This document shows positions 1 through 10,184 of a DNA stretch of 64,000 nt, piece by piece. Each line of letters begins with the position of its first letter. The stretch's first letter is position 1. Source of the DNA: Phymorhynchus buccinoides (lineage: Eukaryota > Mollusca > Gastropoda > Neogastropoda > Raphitomidae); NCBI GenBank assembly GCA_017654935.2, contig CM065713.1:12001688-12065687 (forward strand), read 5' to 3'. The notes beneath the pieces are model-generated. The model was given only the letters and a program-made list of their open reading frames with translations. It did no database searches and was not told the DNA's origin. The translations under genes and the position numbers were made by a program.

Positions 1-66
1 TTAAGGCCTAGTGCAGAATGAGAGGAAAAAATCCCCTGTACCCAGGTTAGAAGAGGAAGGCAAGAA
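1..66. repeat. fragment of a tRNA-type SINE body
   Basis: The first ~50 bases (taaggcctagtgcagaatga, then aaaaatcccctgt...cccaggtt) match 41822-41875, where the same sequence runs into a tRNA-like head. Here the element is cut short by a MITE at about 67. Confidence 0.6.
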
Positions 67-99
67 TACCGTATTTTTCTGACTATGTATAAGGCAATA

Positions 100-705
100 C
101 AGACAAACCCCTATTTTACGACCCTCTGTTAAGCGACCACCTCTCATTTGAGACCGGATTTGTTGGCAAGGATGCATTTTACTATGTAAACGACCTCTCT
201 TAAACGACTTCCTCTAAAATGCGACTTACGACCGCCATTTTGTTGGTTTTTACGACCGTTGCTGTCGTCTGCATAGACTTCGAGCAAAGGGAAACAACCA
301 CGGTCAAGGGCCTGAAAGCGGAGTCGCTTCCCTTGTTGTAGAAAAGATGGCGGAAAGCGTAGGAAAAGCACGAAAACCACTGACTTTGAAAAAGAAAACC
401 ACTGACTTTGGACGAGAGTGGAGGTGATTAACAGAAGTCGGCGAAGTGAAACTGTAATACATCGATTGCACAATCCTATGGAGTTGGAAAGACCCAAACC
501 CAGTTTTAATACGTCATTGTATGTGTGCATGAAGAAGAGAGTATGAACTGTGCTGAACTTTTTCTTTCTACGGCTGCCAGTGAAAACCTCCGTCATACGA
601 CCCCTCCAATTTACGACCGATTTTTCCGGACATTTTGGAAGTCTTAAAATAGAGGTTTGTCTGTATTGTGGACATTTTGGAAGTCTTAAAATAGAGGTTT
701 GTCTG
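100..705 (+). mobile_element. MITE family F, two-copy form, nested in a family G element
   Basis: Ends cagacaaacccctatttt and its inverse aaaatagaggtttgtctg; TA precedes the left end. The inner part is nearly identical to 59314-59880. Its right end holds only two copies of the 42-bp unit that is repeated about 36 times at 59843. Flanking sequence (accgtatttttctgactatg on the left, ccccagactgagacccctgc on the right) is an outer family G MITE, split by this insertion. Confidence 0.85.
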
Positions 706-898
706 CACTTGTTTCCCCAGACTGAGACCCCTGCGCCTTATACATGTGGCCCGGCACCACGAAAGGGACATTATGTCGCTAGTTTCTCAGAAAGGCTTGG
801 AAACTTTAAAAAATCTCATTTTTTGCCATTTTTGATATATGGGCATTTTCGGGTTCTCTAACATCTTATCTTTCATATTTAGAAATGACAATCTTTAA

Positions 899-1136
899 CC
901 CTTTCACCACCAATGTCGCATTTATGCACCACAATGGTTTTACCCCCATGTCACTAAAAGGCATCCAATCAGGACCTGTTATCCAAAGACCCTATTTTCT
1001 TAGTTTTGGGAGGTAAGGATAGGCCTAAACACGGTGTTTTGTCACAGAGGAATTCGCAATATTGCAGATATTTTTTTTTCTCTACCCAGTTGAGTTTAAT
1101 GGTATTTTAGCTGAAAAATGGCTGGCGGCGAAAGGG
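899..1136. mobile_element. piggyBac-like MITE, family E
   Basis: Ends ccctttcaccaccaatgtcg and ctggcggcgaaaggg are inverted repeats flanked by TTAA on both sides (895-898, 1137-1140). CCCTTT ends with TTAA duplication are diagnostic of piggyBac mobilisation. No coding capacity. Four more copies are in the window. Confidence 0.88.
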
Positions 1137-1164
1137 TTAATATGGTCTCTAAATTGTTTATGAA

Positions 1165-1430
1165 GCAAAGACAGATCGGTTGTGTCAACATGGTGCTTCG
1201 TTTATAGTAAAGAGAGATCAGTATATGTCAACACAGTGTTTTGTTTATAGCAAAGAGAGATCAGTTATATGTCAACACAGTGTTTTGTTTATAGCAAAGA
1301 GAGATCAGTTGTGTCAACACGGTCTTTTGTTTATAGCAAAGAAAGATCAGTTATATGTCAACACGGTGTTTTGTTTAAAGCAAAGAGAGATCAGTTATAT
1401 ATCAACACAGTGTTTTGTTTATAGTCAGGC
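1165..1430 (+). repeat. 44-bp tandem repeat, about six copies
   Basis: The unit is tcaacacagtgttttgttta plus tagcaaagagagatcagtta and tatg. Two more degenerate units occur at 3183-3245, so the array belongs to a dispersed element. Confidence 0.85.
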
Positions 1431-1476
1431 AGAGTTGCATCTAGGATTTCAAATAAGTGGGGGCAGACCCCCTCAC

Positions 1477-1731
1477 CTTGGAAAAAAGGGGGGGATTCTG
1501 ATACAGAAAGGGGGGGGGGGGTCGGTTTCCCACTTTTGGCAGTAGGCCTAGCGGCCTCACCTTCTGTGTCCGGTAAAATTTCTTTGTCACTGTCAGTATC
1601 ACCACCACTTGCACCATCGGCGCCAGTTTCGGCAGCAATCACATTCACTGCTTCACTAGTTTTTGCTGGACACGAAGCTGCTAGTGCTGGACTTTCTTCG
1701 GGACTTTCTTCTTCTGTAGCACAGGTTTTTG
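1477..1731 (-). CDS. candidate minus-strand exon, acidic low-complexity
   Basis: On the minus strand an acceptor (ccacttcgacag) is followed by 255 bases with no stop and then a donor (caag/gtgagg). The frame reads KTCATEEESPEESPALAASC, later GASGGDTDSDKEILPDTEGE, with strongly coding-like composition (acidic, Ser/Thr/Pro-rich). It could be a host exon of unknown gene or the N-terminal linker of a transposase. No neighbouring exon was found, so the assignment is weak. Confidence 0.3.
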
Positions 1732-2689
1732 CTGTCGAAGTGGGAGTGGAAGTATGTGGTTTTTAAAAAAGAAAAATCCAACAGCGTCGCACTCTTGCGT
1801 TTGGTCGCCATTTTACTTGGCGGCTGAATATTGCAACCCAGAAGCCCACAAAGTTAAACGCGCATTCATTGGCCGATCACGTTTACAATTGACAGTACTG
1901 ACCAATGAAATTGCTTTTTATTTGCGCTGTTGGGAAAAGTTGAGGCCCTGCTCGGGATGACTTTCTTGGCGGAAAAACCAATCGCGCATATCTGAAAGGC
2001 GGGCATGGAATTTATTTTGCACGCGCGGTCCCGCATGGCTTTTTCACATTTGCGGGATTTTCAAAACAATGGCTCCCCCCCCACCTGCGTGCGCATCTCG
2101 ACCCTTCCAACGGAAGTGTCGCCATCTTAGTCCTTATTTGTGTGTAAACAAAGTGAAAATGTTATCTAAATGTGTAAAGAAAACATCCAGATGTTATAAA
2201 TACAGTTTAGAATTGGAGCAGCCAAATACGCAGCATCGATCTGGCATTTTTCAAAAAAAGTTACTGACTAAGATGGCGGTCTCCCATAATATGGCGCTCC
2301 TTGTGGCCGGATATGACGACACGTGGGTACAAGCCATTGCGTGAATCTCGCAATCCCGCGCCCTAGATGCAACCATGGTACTGGAGGGAAAGCATTTTTC
2401 TCTGAAAATATGTGGGTGGTTCAGGAGACCTTGTTTCATGGTGGTCTCAATCATGGACCAGGAGCCCTTTATGGTGATCAGGAGGCCATTCCTCTTAAGG
2501 ACAAACATATGCAAGAGGCAAAGCCTTCAAGGCTCACTCGAACAGGCACATGTGGGACAACAACAAAAGATTGAGGGGGGGGGGTGTCTAAAGTACAAGA
2601 TTGCCAATAACATTTTAAAGCACAAATGAAACTATCGTTAATGGATACTTATTAAAAAAATAAATAAAAAACAAAGTTGAAAAAAAAAA

Positions 2690-3066
2690 GTGCCCATGCC
2701 GAGAATCGGACCCGGAACCATTGGCATGAGAGACAGACGCTCTACCAATGAGCTATCGAGGCTTTCAGTGTTGATGAGTTTCTTAACTCATGTTGCCTGT
2801 TGAATACTCTCTAACCCACTAATCTAATGTTAATGTTATCTGTTTACAGTGTTGTTTTAAGTATATAATTATTCAAATCATTATTGTTTGAAAGCTTGCA
2901 TAGACATATATATGTGTGCAAAGTTTGAACAATGCATGCCTTCTATTTCCCGAGAAAATGCCAACGTTAAAGCTTTGGACGCAAACACACACACACACAA
3001 CCGAACAACTATCATACTATAGACTCACTTCATGTTAACTTCGTTAACACGAGTGAGCCAAAAACT
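2690..3066 (-). mobile_element. SINE-like composite with tRNA-related head
   Basis: On the minus strand, gatagctcattggtagagc (A-box-like) and ggttccgggtccgattctc (B-box-like) resemble a tRNA promoter, but the acceptor and anticodon arms do not pair, so this is not a tRNA gene. The adjoining body, ending in gtgttaacacgagtgagcc (its inverse), recurs in the opposite orientation at 17352-17850. Confidence 0.65.
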
Positions 3067-3296
3067 GTTAACATTTGGGAAAAGACCATCTCCACACATA
3101 CCCCATTCTGACATTTGTTTTTCTACATTCACTCTTCTCTGAATTCAGAGAATTCTCCGATAATTACCATTGTCTGATAGATAGCAAAGAGAGATCGGTT
3201 ATGTTCAACACAGTGTTTTGTTCATAGCAAAGAGAGATCAATTATGTACCCAAAAAAAACCAACAAAAACGACAAAGACACCCACTGTATTGCGCT

Positions 3297-3530
3297 GGCT
3301 GCGGGTCTCTGGCCGAAGGAGGAGTAGACGTCCTTGAGCTGAAGCTTCAGCACCTGAGGTTCCCTGCAACAAACCGTTATAACATTCAACAGCTTTTACA
3401 ACACCATCACAGTTTCAGTGCCCCTGCTGTTCGGAATTCCCTCCCAGTCGATCTCCGCCATGAACCAACTATCTCTACTTTCAAAGCTAAACTCAAGACT
3501 CACTACTTTCAAACCTCATTCGGTTTGTAA
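3297..3530 (+). pseudogene. LINE reverse-transcriptase C-terminal relic
   Basis: An open frame ending at TAA 3528-3530 reads HLRFPATNRYNIQQLLQHHH then SFSAPAVRNSLPVDLRHEPT and FKAKLKTHYFQTSFGL. This is the tail pattern 'WNSLPxxLR...FKxxLKTHLF' of CR1/L2-type non-LTR retrotransposon ORF2. It is a 5'-truncated dead copy; the 3' UTR continues to the gcgct and (att)n tail at about 3680. Confidence 0.8.
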
Positions 3531-3682
3531 ATCTGTCCTCCTTGATCTTGTACCTGGGTGAATGATTGGGTAATAATGTCTTGTGTGACTGCGGGTGTAT
3601 CAGTGAATGGAAGCGCCTTGAGTGTAAAATAATTATACAAAGGCGCTATAGAGATGCTATCAATTATTATTATTATTATTAT
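3531..3682 (+). mobile_element. LINE 3' end with (att)n tail
   Basis: After the stop codon comes a short 3' UTR containing gaagcgccttgagtg and aaaggcgctatagag, then (att)n. Similar 'gcgct...(att)n' ends recur at 4570-4622, 5285-5345, 34155-34240, 42872-42935, 44085-44150, 45490-45585 and 50040-50106, marking other LINE or SINE tails. Confidence 0.65.
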
Positions 3683-3694
3683 CACTGCCCCCCG

Positions 3695-3902
3695 CAGGCC
3701 TGTTTACCCCCTACACAAGTCTTGAGTAGTCTGGTTAGCTGAAATGAGTAGTTTGGGTGCAAAATGTGTAGTTCTATTCGCTAAACCATCAAACAATGTT
3801 CACTGAAAATGAGTAATTAGAGCATTATTTTCAATTTTGAAGAGTAGTAGAGGTCCAAAATGAGTAGAAAACTACTAAAAAAAGAGTAGAGTAAACAGTC
3901 TG
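3695..3902. mobile_element. MITE family H, solo copy
   Basis: A 208-bp element with ends caggcctgtttaccccctac and gagtaaacagtctg, and internal gagtagt repeats. Two further copies (7691-8463 and 59146-61562) carry insertions and can be aligned to this uninterrupted one. Confidence 0.8.
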
Positions 3903-3939
3903 CAACACCATCGGTCAAGGCTTAGCGCGCACCTGAGTC

Positions 3940-4315
3940 GTCTTTCTTCTTCTTCTTCTGCGTAGCCCCCGGGCCATAAGGCCACAATGGGTACGTATGT
4001 GTCCGTTTTCCAGTTTTCACTGGTCTCCTCGCTGCATTCAGCTGACACATTCCGATTTCAGGAGGAGCTCAAAGGAGAAAACTATATGGAATTTTTTTTT
4101 TAATTTTTTTAGGGGGGGGGGGGGGTGAAGGCAAGAGAATGGGCCAAAAGTCAGAAAGATAGTAGATGACAGTAAGCAAAGGGAAAAGGCATAGTCAAAA
4201 TAGAGTGACAGATTAGAGGAAGTTACAAGCACAGAGGTTCCAGAAGGTGGGGGAACTATTTGCACAGAAGACCCCAATACACACCACACACCCCGGCATC
4301 CCCACAGGGGGACAC
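3940..4315 (-). mobile_element. SINE family S, copy 1 (tail type a)
   Basis: Reads on the minus strand from tccccctgtggggatgccgg through agtctgt-free body 'tctgtcactct...gccttttccctttgct' to (gaa)n at its 3' end. Nine copies of this body occur in the window in both orientations. The tail here is the 'gctcctcc-gaaatcggaatgtgtcagctg' type. Confidence 0.85.
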
Positions 4316-4568
4316 CTAAGTCTAATGCGCCCGAGTCCCATATTTTTTTCGAACTATAAGTCCACCTGATAATAATGTGTTTTCTCAAAATGGCCGACGC
4401 TCCACCCTACTAACTTTAAATGCTCATAACTATGGAACGGAAAAAGAATGGTACTTGTATCATTAGAAAGAGAATTGTCTGATGTTTTTAAATGTATAAT
4501 TTTCTCAGAATGGTCAGTTTGACACTTAATGTCCCTTTCGTGGTGCTGGGTCACATATATTCAATTGC

Positions 4569-4602
<34 letters not shown>

Positions 4603-4625
4603 GCTTCTATAGCGCTCTTCGATGA

Positions 4626-4848
4626 AATGAGGCTTTATATTACTTCTTAGCGACACGAAAGGGCGATAATTTTAGGACTGAGTCGACCATGCCACCTAGT
4701 GATGAGTCAGGGGCAGATAATTTTCTGAAGCTATATACTACTACTTCCTGACAGCCAAGGGTGATAATCTTACGCATAGGTGGCGCACGCATCTCAGTGC
4801 ATGAGACAAGGGCAGAGTTTTCAGTATAAAGCCTCACTGGGAACAAAA
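4626..4848. mobile_element. MITE family T (atgaggctttatac ends)
   Basis: Starts aatgaggctttatattact and ends cagtataaagcctcact, an inverted repeat. Internal landmarks cacgaaagggcgataatttt and gatgagtcaggggcagataa recur at 25123-25552, 49625-49740 and in part 53330-53412. Confidence 0.75.
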
Positions 4849-4860
4849 AGAGCTTGTTAA

Positions 4861-5086
4861 CCCCTTGACTGCCAGAGAAAATTAAAGAAAAAATCATTGG
4901 GCAATATCATGCCATGAAAAAGACAACTGATAGAGAGCCAATCTGGCAAAATGGTCTGGGGATATAACTCTCTTGACTGTGTTAGAGCAAAAGCCAGCAT
5001 ATCAGAGTTATTCCTCTTCATCTGATGACATCATCAGTGATGTCATCAAGTCAGTACGTGATGAACGTTATATGGCACTCAAGGGG
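4861..5086. mobile_element. piggyBac-like MITE, second family
   Basis: Ends ccccttgactgccag and tatggcactcaagggg are inverted and flanked by TTAA at 4857-4860 and 5087-5090. Only one copy is in the window. The centre contains the palindrome gatgacatcatcagtgatgt. Confidence 0.8.
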
Positions 5087-5344
5087 TTAATGGTTAAAAT
5101 ATTTTATTTCATTTTATTGTGATGAACACACAAAAAAACCTCTCACGTTGTTGCTGGTAATATTTCGGAAATGTATTGGCTTCCCTTTATCAAACACAAT
5201 CATGGACTAAATTAAAATAGGCTGTGTGTGTGCCACACTCCAGGTTAAATCTTATTTCATTTTATTGTAAGCATTTCAAGCAAAATAATAATAATAATAA
5301 ACGGATATTTATATAGCGCTTTTTATCGAGCACAAAGCGCTTTA

Positions 5345-5640
5345 CAATCAGTATTGAAACACTCACACACGCACAACACACACGCACAAAAGACACACAC
5401 GATATACACGTACGTGCACGCACGAGAGTGAACGCGTTCTTGCACACAGACATACACACACATACCCACACACATTTCATCAAACACACAGAAAACACAT
5501 TCTCACTGAAACGCACACAAACTTACTCAAGCATACACTTGCACAAACACGTGCACACGCACACACACACGCGCACTCACATACACAAAGCACTCACGTG
5601 TACTCACACTCACAGACACATACTCACACACAAAATAAAG
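5345..5640. repeat. (ca)n-rich microsatellite tract
   Basis: Interrupted cacacg/cacaca repeat following a LINE/SINE-type gcgctt tail; open frames on both strands are low-complexity artefacts. Confidence 0.85.
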
Positions 5641-5804
5641 AACAAAGTTTCTAAATTCATATCAATGTCCTTCATTCACCCAGTTATTTTGTATGCACGG
5701 TACGATTCAGTTATTCCACAGTCGTGTATACTTACTCCTCATTAGTTTCACGATGAAAGTGCATAGAATGATTTAGCCATAGAGCATGCTTATAACATAC
5801 AATA

Positions 5805-6570
5805 GACATACATGTCTGCATTGTTACAAATTCGGGACTTTACTGGTGTGTTGCACTGCCTCCGGGCATTGCCTCCAGGATCGTTCCTCACCATCTTTGT
5901 ATCTACTAATGTCCCCAAATGTGTCTGTTCCAGACCGGAGGAAGTTAAACAGACTGTAGTACCTCCAGGATCGTTCCCACCATCTTTATATCTACTAATG
6001 TCCCATATGTGTCTGTTCCAGACCGGAGGACGTTGAACAGACTGTAGTACCTCCAGGATCGTTCCCACCATCTTTATATCTACTGATGTCCCATATGTGT
6101 CTGTTCCAGACCGGAGGAAGTTGAACAGACTTTAGTACCTCCAGGATCGTTCCCACCATCTTTATATCTACTGATGTCCCATATGTGTCTGTTCCAGACC
6201 AGAGGACGTTGAACATATTTTAATACCTCCAGGATCGTTCCCACCATCTTTATATCTACTAATGTCCCATATGTGTCTGTTCCAGACCGGAGGACGTTCA
6301 GCAGACTTTAGTACCTCCAGGATCGTTCCCACCATCTTTATATTTACTAATGTCCCATGTGTGTCTGTTCCAGACCGGAGGACGTTGAACAGATTTTAGT
6401 ACCTCCAGGATCGTTCCCAGCATATTTATATCTACTAATGTCCCATATGTGTGTCTGTTCCAGACCGGAGGACGTAAAACGCAGACTGTAGTACCTCCAG
6501 GATCGTTCCCAGCATCTTTATATCTACTGATGTCCCATATGTGTGTGTTCCAGACTGGAGGACGGTCAAG
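5805..6570 (+). repeat. 88-bp tandem array, about eight copies, family V
   Basis: The unit contains tacctccaggatcgttccca, catctttatatctactaatg and tgtctgttccagaccggagg. The first part (5805-5900) matches a dispersed element seen once each at 25262-25450 and 45995-46205, where the unit is single. The array is therefore an expansion within one copy. Confidence 0.88.
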
Positions 6571-6879
6571 CAGATTTTCATCTAGAGCATGTTTTACTCC
6601 GCATCATGAAACCTAACATTAGTATGCTTTTAACTCTTCTAGCACCATGTGGCGAAGAATACATTCGTCCTTAGACATCACTCATTACACTCCCACCAAA
6701 TGCAAAGACATTCACTGCCAAGCACCCTGCCATGATGTTTGTCTGTTTTCAGAGCTTATGTCACTGTTTCTTCCGTTAAAGCAACGCATACACACTCCCA
6801 AAAAACAACAACTTAAAAAACAGTTACTCCCCTCTTGTCTGTTGATGCGCAACGGACAACCACGAATGTCAAAACATAC

Positions 6880-7601
6880 CGTATTTTACAGACCATAAGG
6901 CGCACCTGATTATAATTCAGATTTGTTACCATATTTTTCGGATCATTAGCCGCTGCTGTGTATAAGGCGAATAGGGCAATTTTCAAGAAAAATCTGGAAA
7001 AAAAATAAAGTAAAAGGCGCCCTCGTTTATAAGGGCAACTAGCAAAAGAAAGTCGAAGTTTGAAGCCCGTACACGTCCTGTAAACGCTTACCGGCCGCCA
7101 TTACTTTTTGCTGTCATAAATGAGAGTTGGCTCCCTTCTCAAATAATCGAAAACTTCCGTTTTTGCGACTTCCGGTTGTTGTGTTTGGACAATTCTTCAC
7201 GAAAACTGATAGAATTATGGCATTTTAAGCTCTACAACAATGCTTTTTACATCCAATGAAGGGTTATGGCATCTGTTCGGACGGTATCTCGGACGATTAT
7301 AATAGGGATTTTGAAGCATTTTAACGTGAGTATTCGTCATATCAGCAACTCGTTACCACTTTCGATGTTGTGACTCACAGTAGAACTGTACTGAGTACGG
7401 GCAATCGTTGCCTCTCTTCTCACGATTTTTGTTCACTAATAGGGCGCCCTCGTTTATTAGGCGCATAGGTTGAAATTGGAGAAAAAAATATTACCTTTAT
7501 AGTCAGAAAATTACGGTACTCTCTATTATCAGTCACATTATAAGGCGCAGGGGTCTTGAGTCTGGGGGAGAAAGTATCGCATTATAGTCCGAAAAATACC
7601 G
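6880..7601. mobile_element. MITE family G, interrupted by a family B MITE
   Basis: Ends ccgtattttacagaccataa and ttatagtccgaaaaatacgg-like sequence, flanked by TA on both sides (6878-6879, 7602-7603), so Tc1/mariner-like. The middle is interrupted by the complete element at 6929-7516. Subterminal 'ataaggcgc' motifs are repeated on both arms. Confidence 0.8.
6929..7516. mobile_element. MITE family B, intact, nested in family G
   Basis: Ends ccatatttttcggatcatta and tagtcagaaaattacgg, with TA on both sides. Internal ggcgccctcgtttata blocks occur near both ends. Other copies: 14985-15487 (truncated) and 41932-42870 (internally triplicated). Confidence 0.82.
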
Positions 7602-7802
7602 TACACGGCGCCTATAAGATTTAATGATCAATCATAATACCCATGGATGATTTTAGGATTAAAAAAGAAACTTATCAAATAGGATTTGTGCAGACCTGTT
7701 TACCCCCTTACACAAATCTCGAGTAGTCTGTATAGCTGAAAGGAGTAGCTTTGTTCATTAAAACTATCAAACAATGCTCGCTGAAAAAAGAGTAGTTATT
7801 TA

Positions 7803-8392
7803 CGATGGCTTGGAGTCAAAAATGGAATATATTTAGAAAGCCCATTGCCGTATCATTGAACACACTTACGAAAAACTAATAACAGTATTCAGGCATGGGA
7901 ATTAGAGAAGACAAAAAATGACTGAAAATTGGGGTCTGGAAGCAGTCATAGGAACAAGGAATAAAAAAACAAAACTGAAAACCGTGTGTGTTGGGATAAG
8001 GCCCCCAGAAAATGAAGCTTCTTCTGTTATCTAAGCCTTAAAAACAGCATTAGAAATAAAACTGATATATTTAGTTCATTTTGCATTCATTTATAACCAA
8101 TAACTAAGTTTTACTCATTGGGCTTCTTTTTTTTTATATCATAAATGTCCTCTTCGACCATCAAAAAAGCTGAAAATTGCAAAAAAAAAAGACTGAAGAG
8201 GACCATCAAAAAAAGCTGAAATCAGCCAAAAGACTGGCAATCCCCATGCCTGTAGTATAAAAAAAAAGACAGCAGAAATATAAAAAAAGCATAACCCCCT
8301 TTAAATATGTCTGCAGTCATTGTTTGATACAATTTACTAGTTTTTGTAATAAGTCCAATAAAAAGATAGTCCGTTTTGACTCCAAGCCATCG
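7803..8392. mobile_element. palindromic MITE family M, carrying family O
   Basis: Ends cgatggcttggagtcaaa and its inverse tttgactccaagccatcg. Once the inner element is removed it matches the ~230-bp copy at 17392-17624, including cagaaatataaaaa and gtttttgtaataagtccaat. Confidence 0.85.
7890..8252. mobile_element. palindromic MITE family O, inner copy 1
   Basis: Begins caggcatgggaattagag and ends with the inverse catgcctg. Contains 'aagcttcttctgttatctaa' and 'tttataaccaataact'. The second copy (30368-30724) is in the opposite orientation and is also inside another MITE. Confidence 0.85.
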
Positions 8393-8500
8393 AAATTTTA
8401 TTATTGATAAGGAATGAGGTCCAAATTGAGTAGAATACTACTCGAAAAGAGTAAATGGATCTGCTTGTGCATTCTTTAAATAAACCAGAGCACACAATCC

Positions 8501-9000
8501 NNNNNNNNNNNNNNNNNNNNNNNNNNNNNNNNNNNNNNNNNNNNNNNNNNNNNNNNNNNNNNNNNNNNNNNNNNNNNNNNNNNNNNNNNNNNNNNNNNNN
8601 NNNNNNNNNNNNNNNNNNNNNNNNNNNNNNNNNNNNNNNNNNNNNNNNNNNNNNNNNNNNNNNNNNNNNNNNNNNNNNNNNNNNNNNNNNNNNNNNNNNN
8701 NNNNNNNNNNNNNNNNNNNNNNNNNNNNNNNNNNNNNNNNNNNNNNNNNNNNNNNNNNNNNNNNNNNNNNNNNNNNNNNNNNNNNNNNNNNNNNNNNNNN
8801 NNNNNNNNNNNNNNNNNNNNNNNNNNNNNNNNNNNNNNNNNNNNNNNNNNNNNNNNNNNNNNNNNNNNNNNNNNNNNNNNNNNNNNNNNNNNNNNNNNNN
8901 NNNNNNNNNNNNNNNNNNNNNNNNNNNNNNNNNNNNNNNNNNNNNNNNNNNNNNNNNNNNNNNNNNNNNNNNNNNNNNNNNNNNNNNNNNNNNNNNNNNN
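8501..9000. other. assembly gap, exactly 500 N
   Basis: A run of exactly 500 N, the usual placeholder for a gap of unknown size. It separates repeat-only sequence from possible coding sequence at 9001, so at least part of an exon may be missing. Confidence 0.99.
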
Positions 9001-9132
9001 CCTGAGTTTCTACAGCAGCGCCAGTACATCTCAAACCCGCACATGGACGTCAGCATCAGCGACCTTTCCTCACATCTCCCCCGAACCATTCCATCATGGC
9101 GCCGTCTCTGCGGGGCCTTGAGTCCGCAGAAT
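9001..9132 (+). CDS. possible upstream VPS13 exon, 5' end lost in the gap
   Basis: Immediately after the 500-N gap one frame stays open for exactly 44 codons (starting PEFLQQRQYISNPHMDVSIS) and ends at a strong donor, gtgagt, at 9133. It would end in phase 0, which fits the next VPS13 exon at 20456. Base composition is coding-like, unlike the intron that follows. I do not recognise the residues as a specific VPS13 segment and the other two forward frames are not clearly excluded. It could belong to another gene. Confidence 0.45.
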
Positions 9133-9139
9133 GTGAGTT

Positions 9140-9790
9140 TTTTGTGTGTGTTTTTTTCTCCCCCCCCCCCCCATCCCCCCTCCCCCGGCCGCTACCCAGT
9201 CAATATCTTTCTTGCGAGAATTCTCGTCGTTTGAATTCGAAAACCTCGGTATCTCGATTTTTTTAGTTTAGAATACCTAGTCAGCTCTCTCCATTTTCCC
9301 CGACACCCTTCCACCAAAAGCTCGTATGTAACGACTTTCTATTGGGGGTAAACGAGTTTTGAAATAGAAGAAACTTGTGTAAGTCCAAATTCGATCTGGT
9401 TTAAGGACAAAAAATTCGTATCTTCGTTCTTTTCAGTCTAAAACAAATCTTTTTGAACAAAATGCATACTACACTCGCAATCTCTTGAACAACATATTCA
9501 TCATATTAATCAATTGTGCTCACGCGGTTAATTTTTAAAAACAGTTATTTTAATTTTTTCTCAAAACTACCAAAATGAGTTGACAAGGTTTTTTGAATTT
9601 CAATGACGATGACTTAAATCCTTGGTTGGTAGTAGTTGTAGTAGTAGTGTGGTGGTAGTGAGGAATGGTGGAAGATTGTATTTGGCATATTCAATTCACA
9701 GACTTATCTCGGTGAAATTCGGGCTGCTCTCCCTCTGGAGAAATGCGTCGTGCAAGCGCCGCGTGTGCCCTTTTTGGGGTGGGGTGGGGG
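9140..9790. other. intron sequence, no recognisable element
   Basis: Contains a poly-C tract at 9162-9190 and otherwise AT-rich unique-looking sequence. I see no gene, no clear inverted repeat and no copy elsewhere in the window. Confidence 0.5.
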
Positions 9791-9799
9791 GTCAGGGTG

Positions 9800-10105
9800 A
9801 GGAGGGTGTGTGGCAGACTTGGGAGAACCTAGCTATCATTTGGTCATACCAGGCAGCAGGATTTCTCCCCTGCTCTATTACCGACTTTTCAACTTCCGTG
9901 GGATTTTTACGTGCGTAGAAGCGGCGATACGGGTCAGTACTATCTTTAAGTCCCTATCCGAAGGACTGGACGGTCCACGTCGATTTTCCCGTCGAACTAG
10001 AAGCAAAGGGCGAGGCCGAGATTCGAACCCTGGTCACTCACGCTGCAGTTATGCATTACATTTTGCAGGCGAACGTATTAACCCTTCTGCCACCTTTGTC
10101 CCTAT
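9800..10105 (-). mobile_element. tRNA-derived SINE
   Basis: On the minus strand ggtggcagaagggttaatac (A box) and agggttcgaatctcggcc (B box) are spaced as in a tRNA-derived promoter. The body continues through 'cgacgtggaccgtccagtcc' toward 9800. Only one copy is in the window. Confidence 0.65.
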
Positions 10106-10184
10106 TAGTATTATAACTACTACTAATTAGTATTTCTCCATATTAGTAGTATACGATTACAAATAGTAGTTGTGGTTGTAACTA

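Larger units (their letters stand above)
7691..8463. mobile_element. MITE family H carrying two nested MITEs
   Basis: Outer ends cagacctgtttaccccctta-like and gagtaaatggatctg match the solo copy at 3695-3902. It is split at about 7802 by family M (7803-8392), which is itself split by family O (7890-8252). Confidence 0.82.

Noticed and set aside
2690..2770. tRNA gene on the minus strand
   Set aside because: A- and B-box-like motifs are present, but the acceptor stem pairs only partly and no anticodon stem forms; a related copy at 17850 heads a SINE.
8337..9234. Open frames of 198-259 codons spanning the N gap
   Set aside because: Most of each frame is N; only the 9001-9132 part has real sequence to judge.
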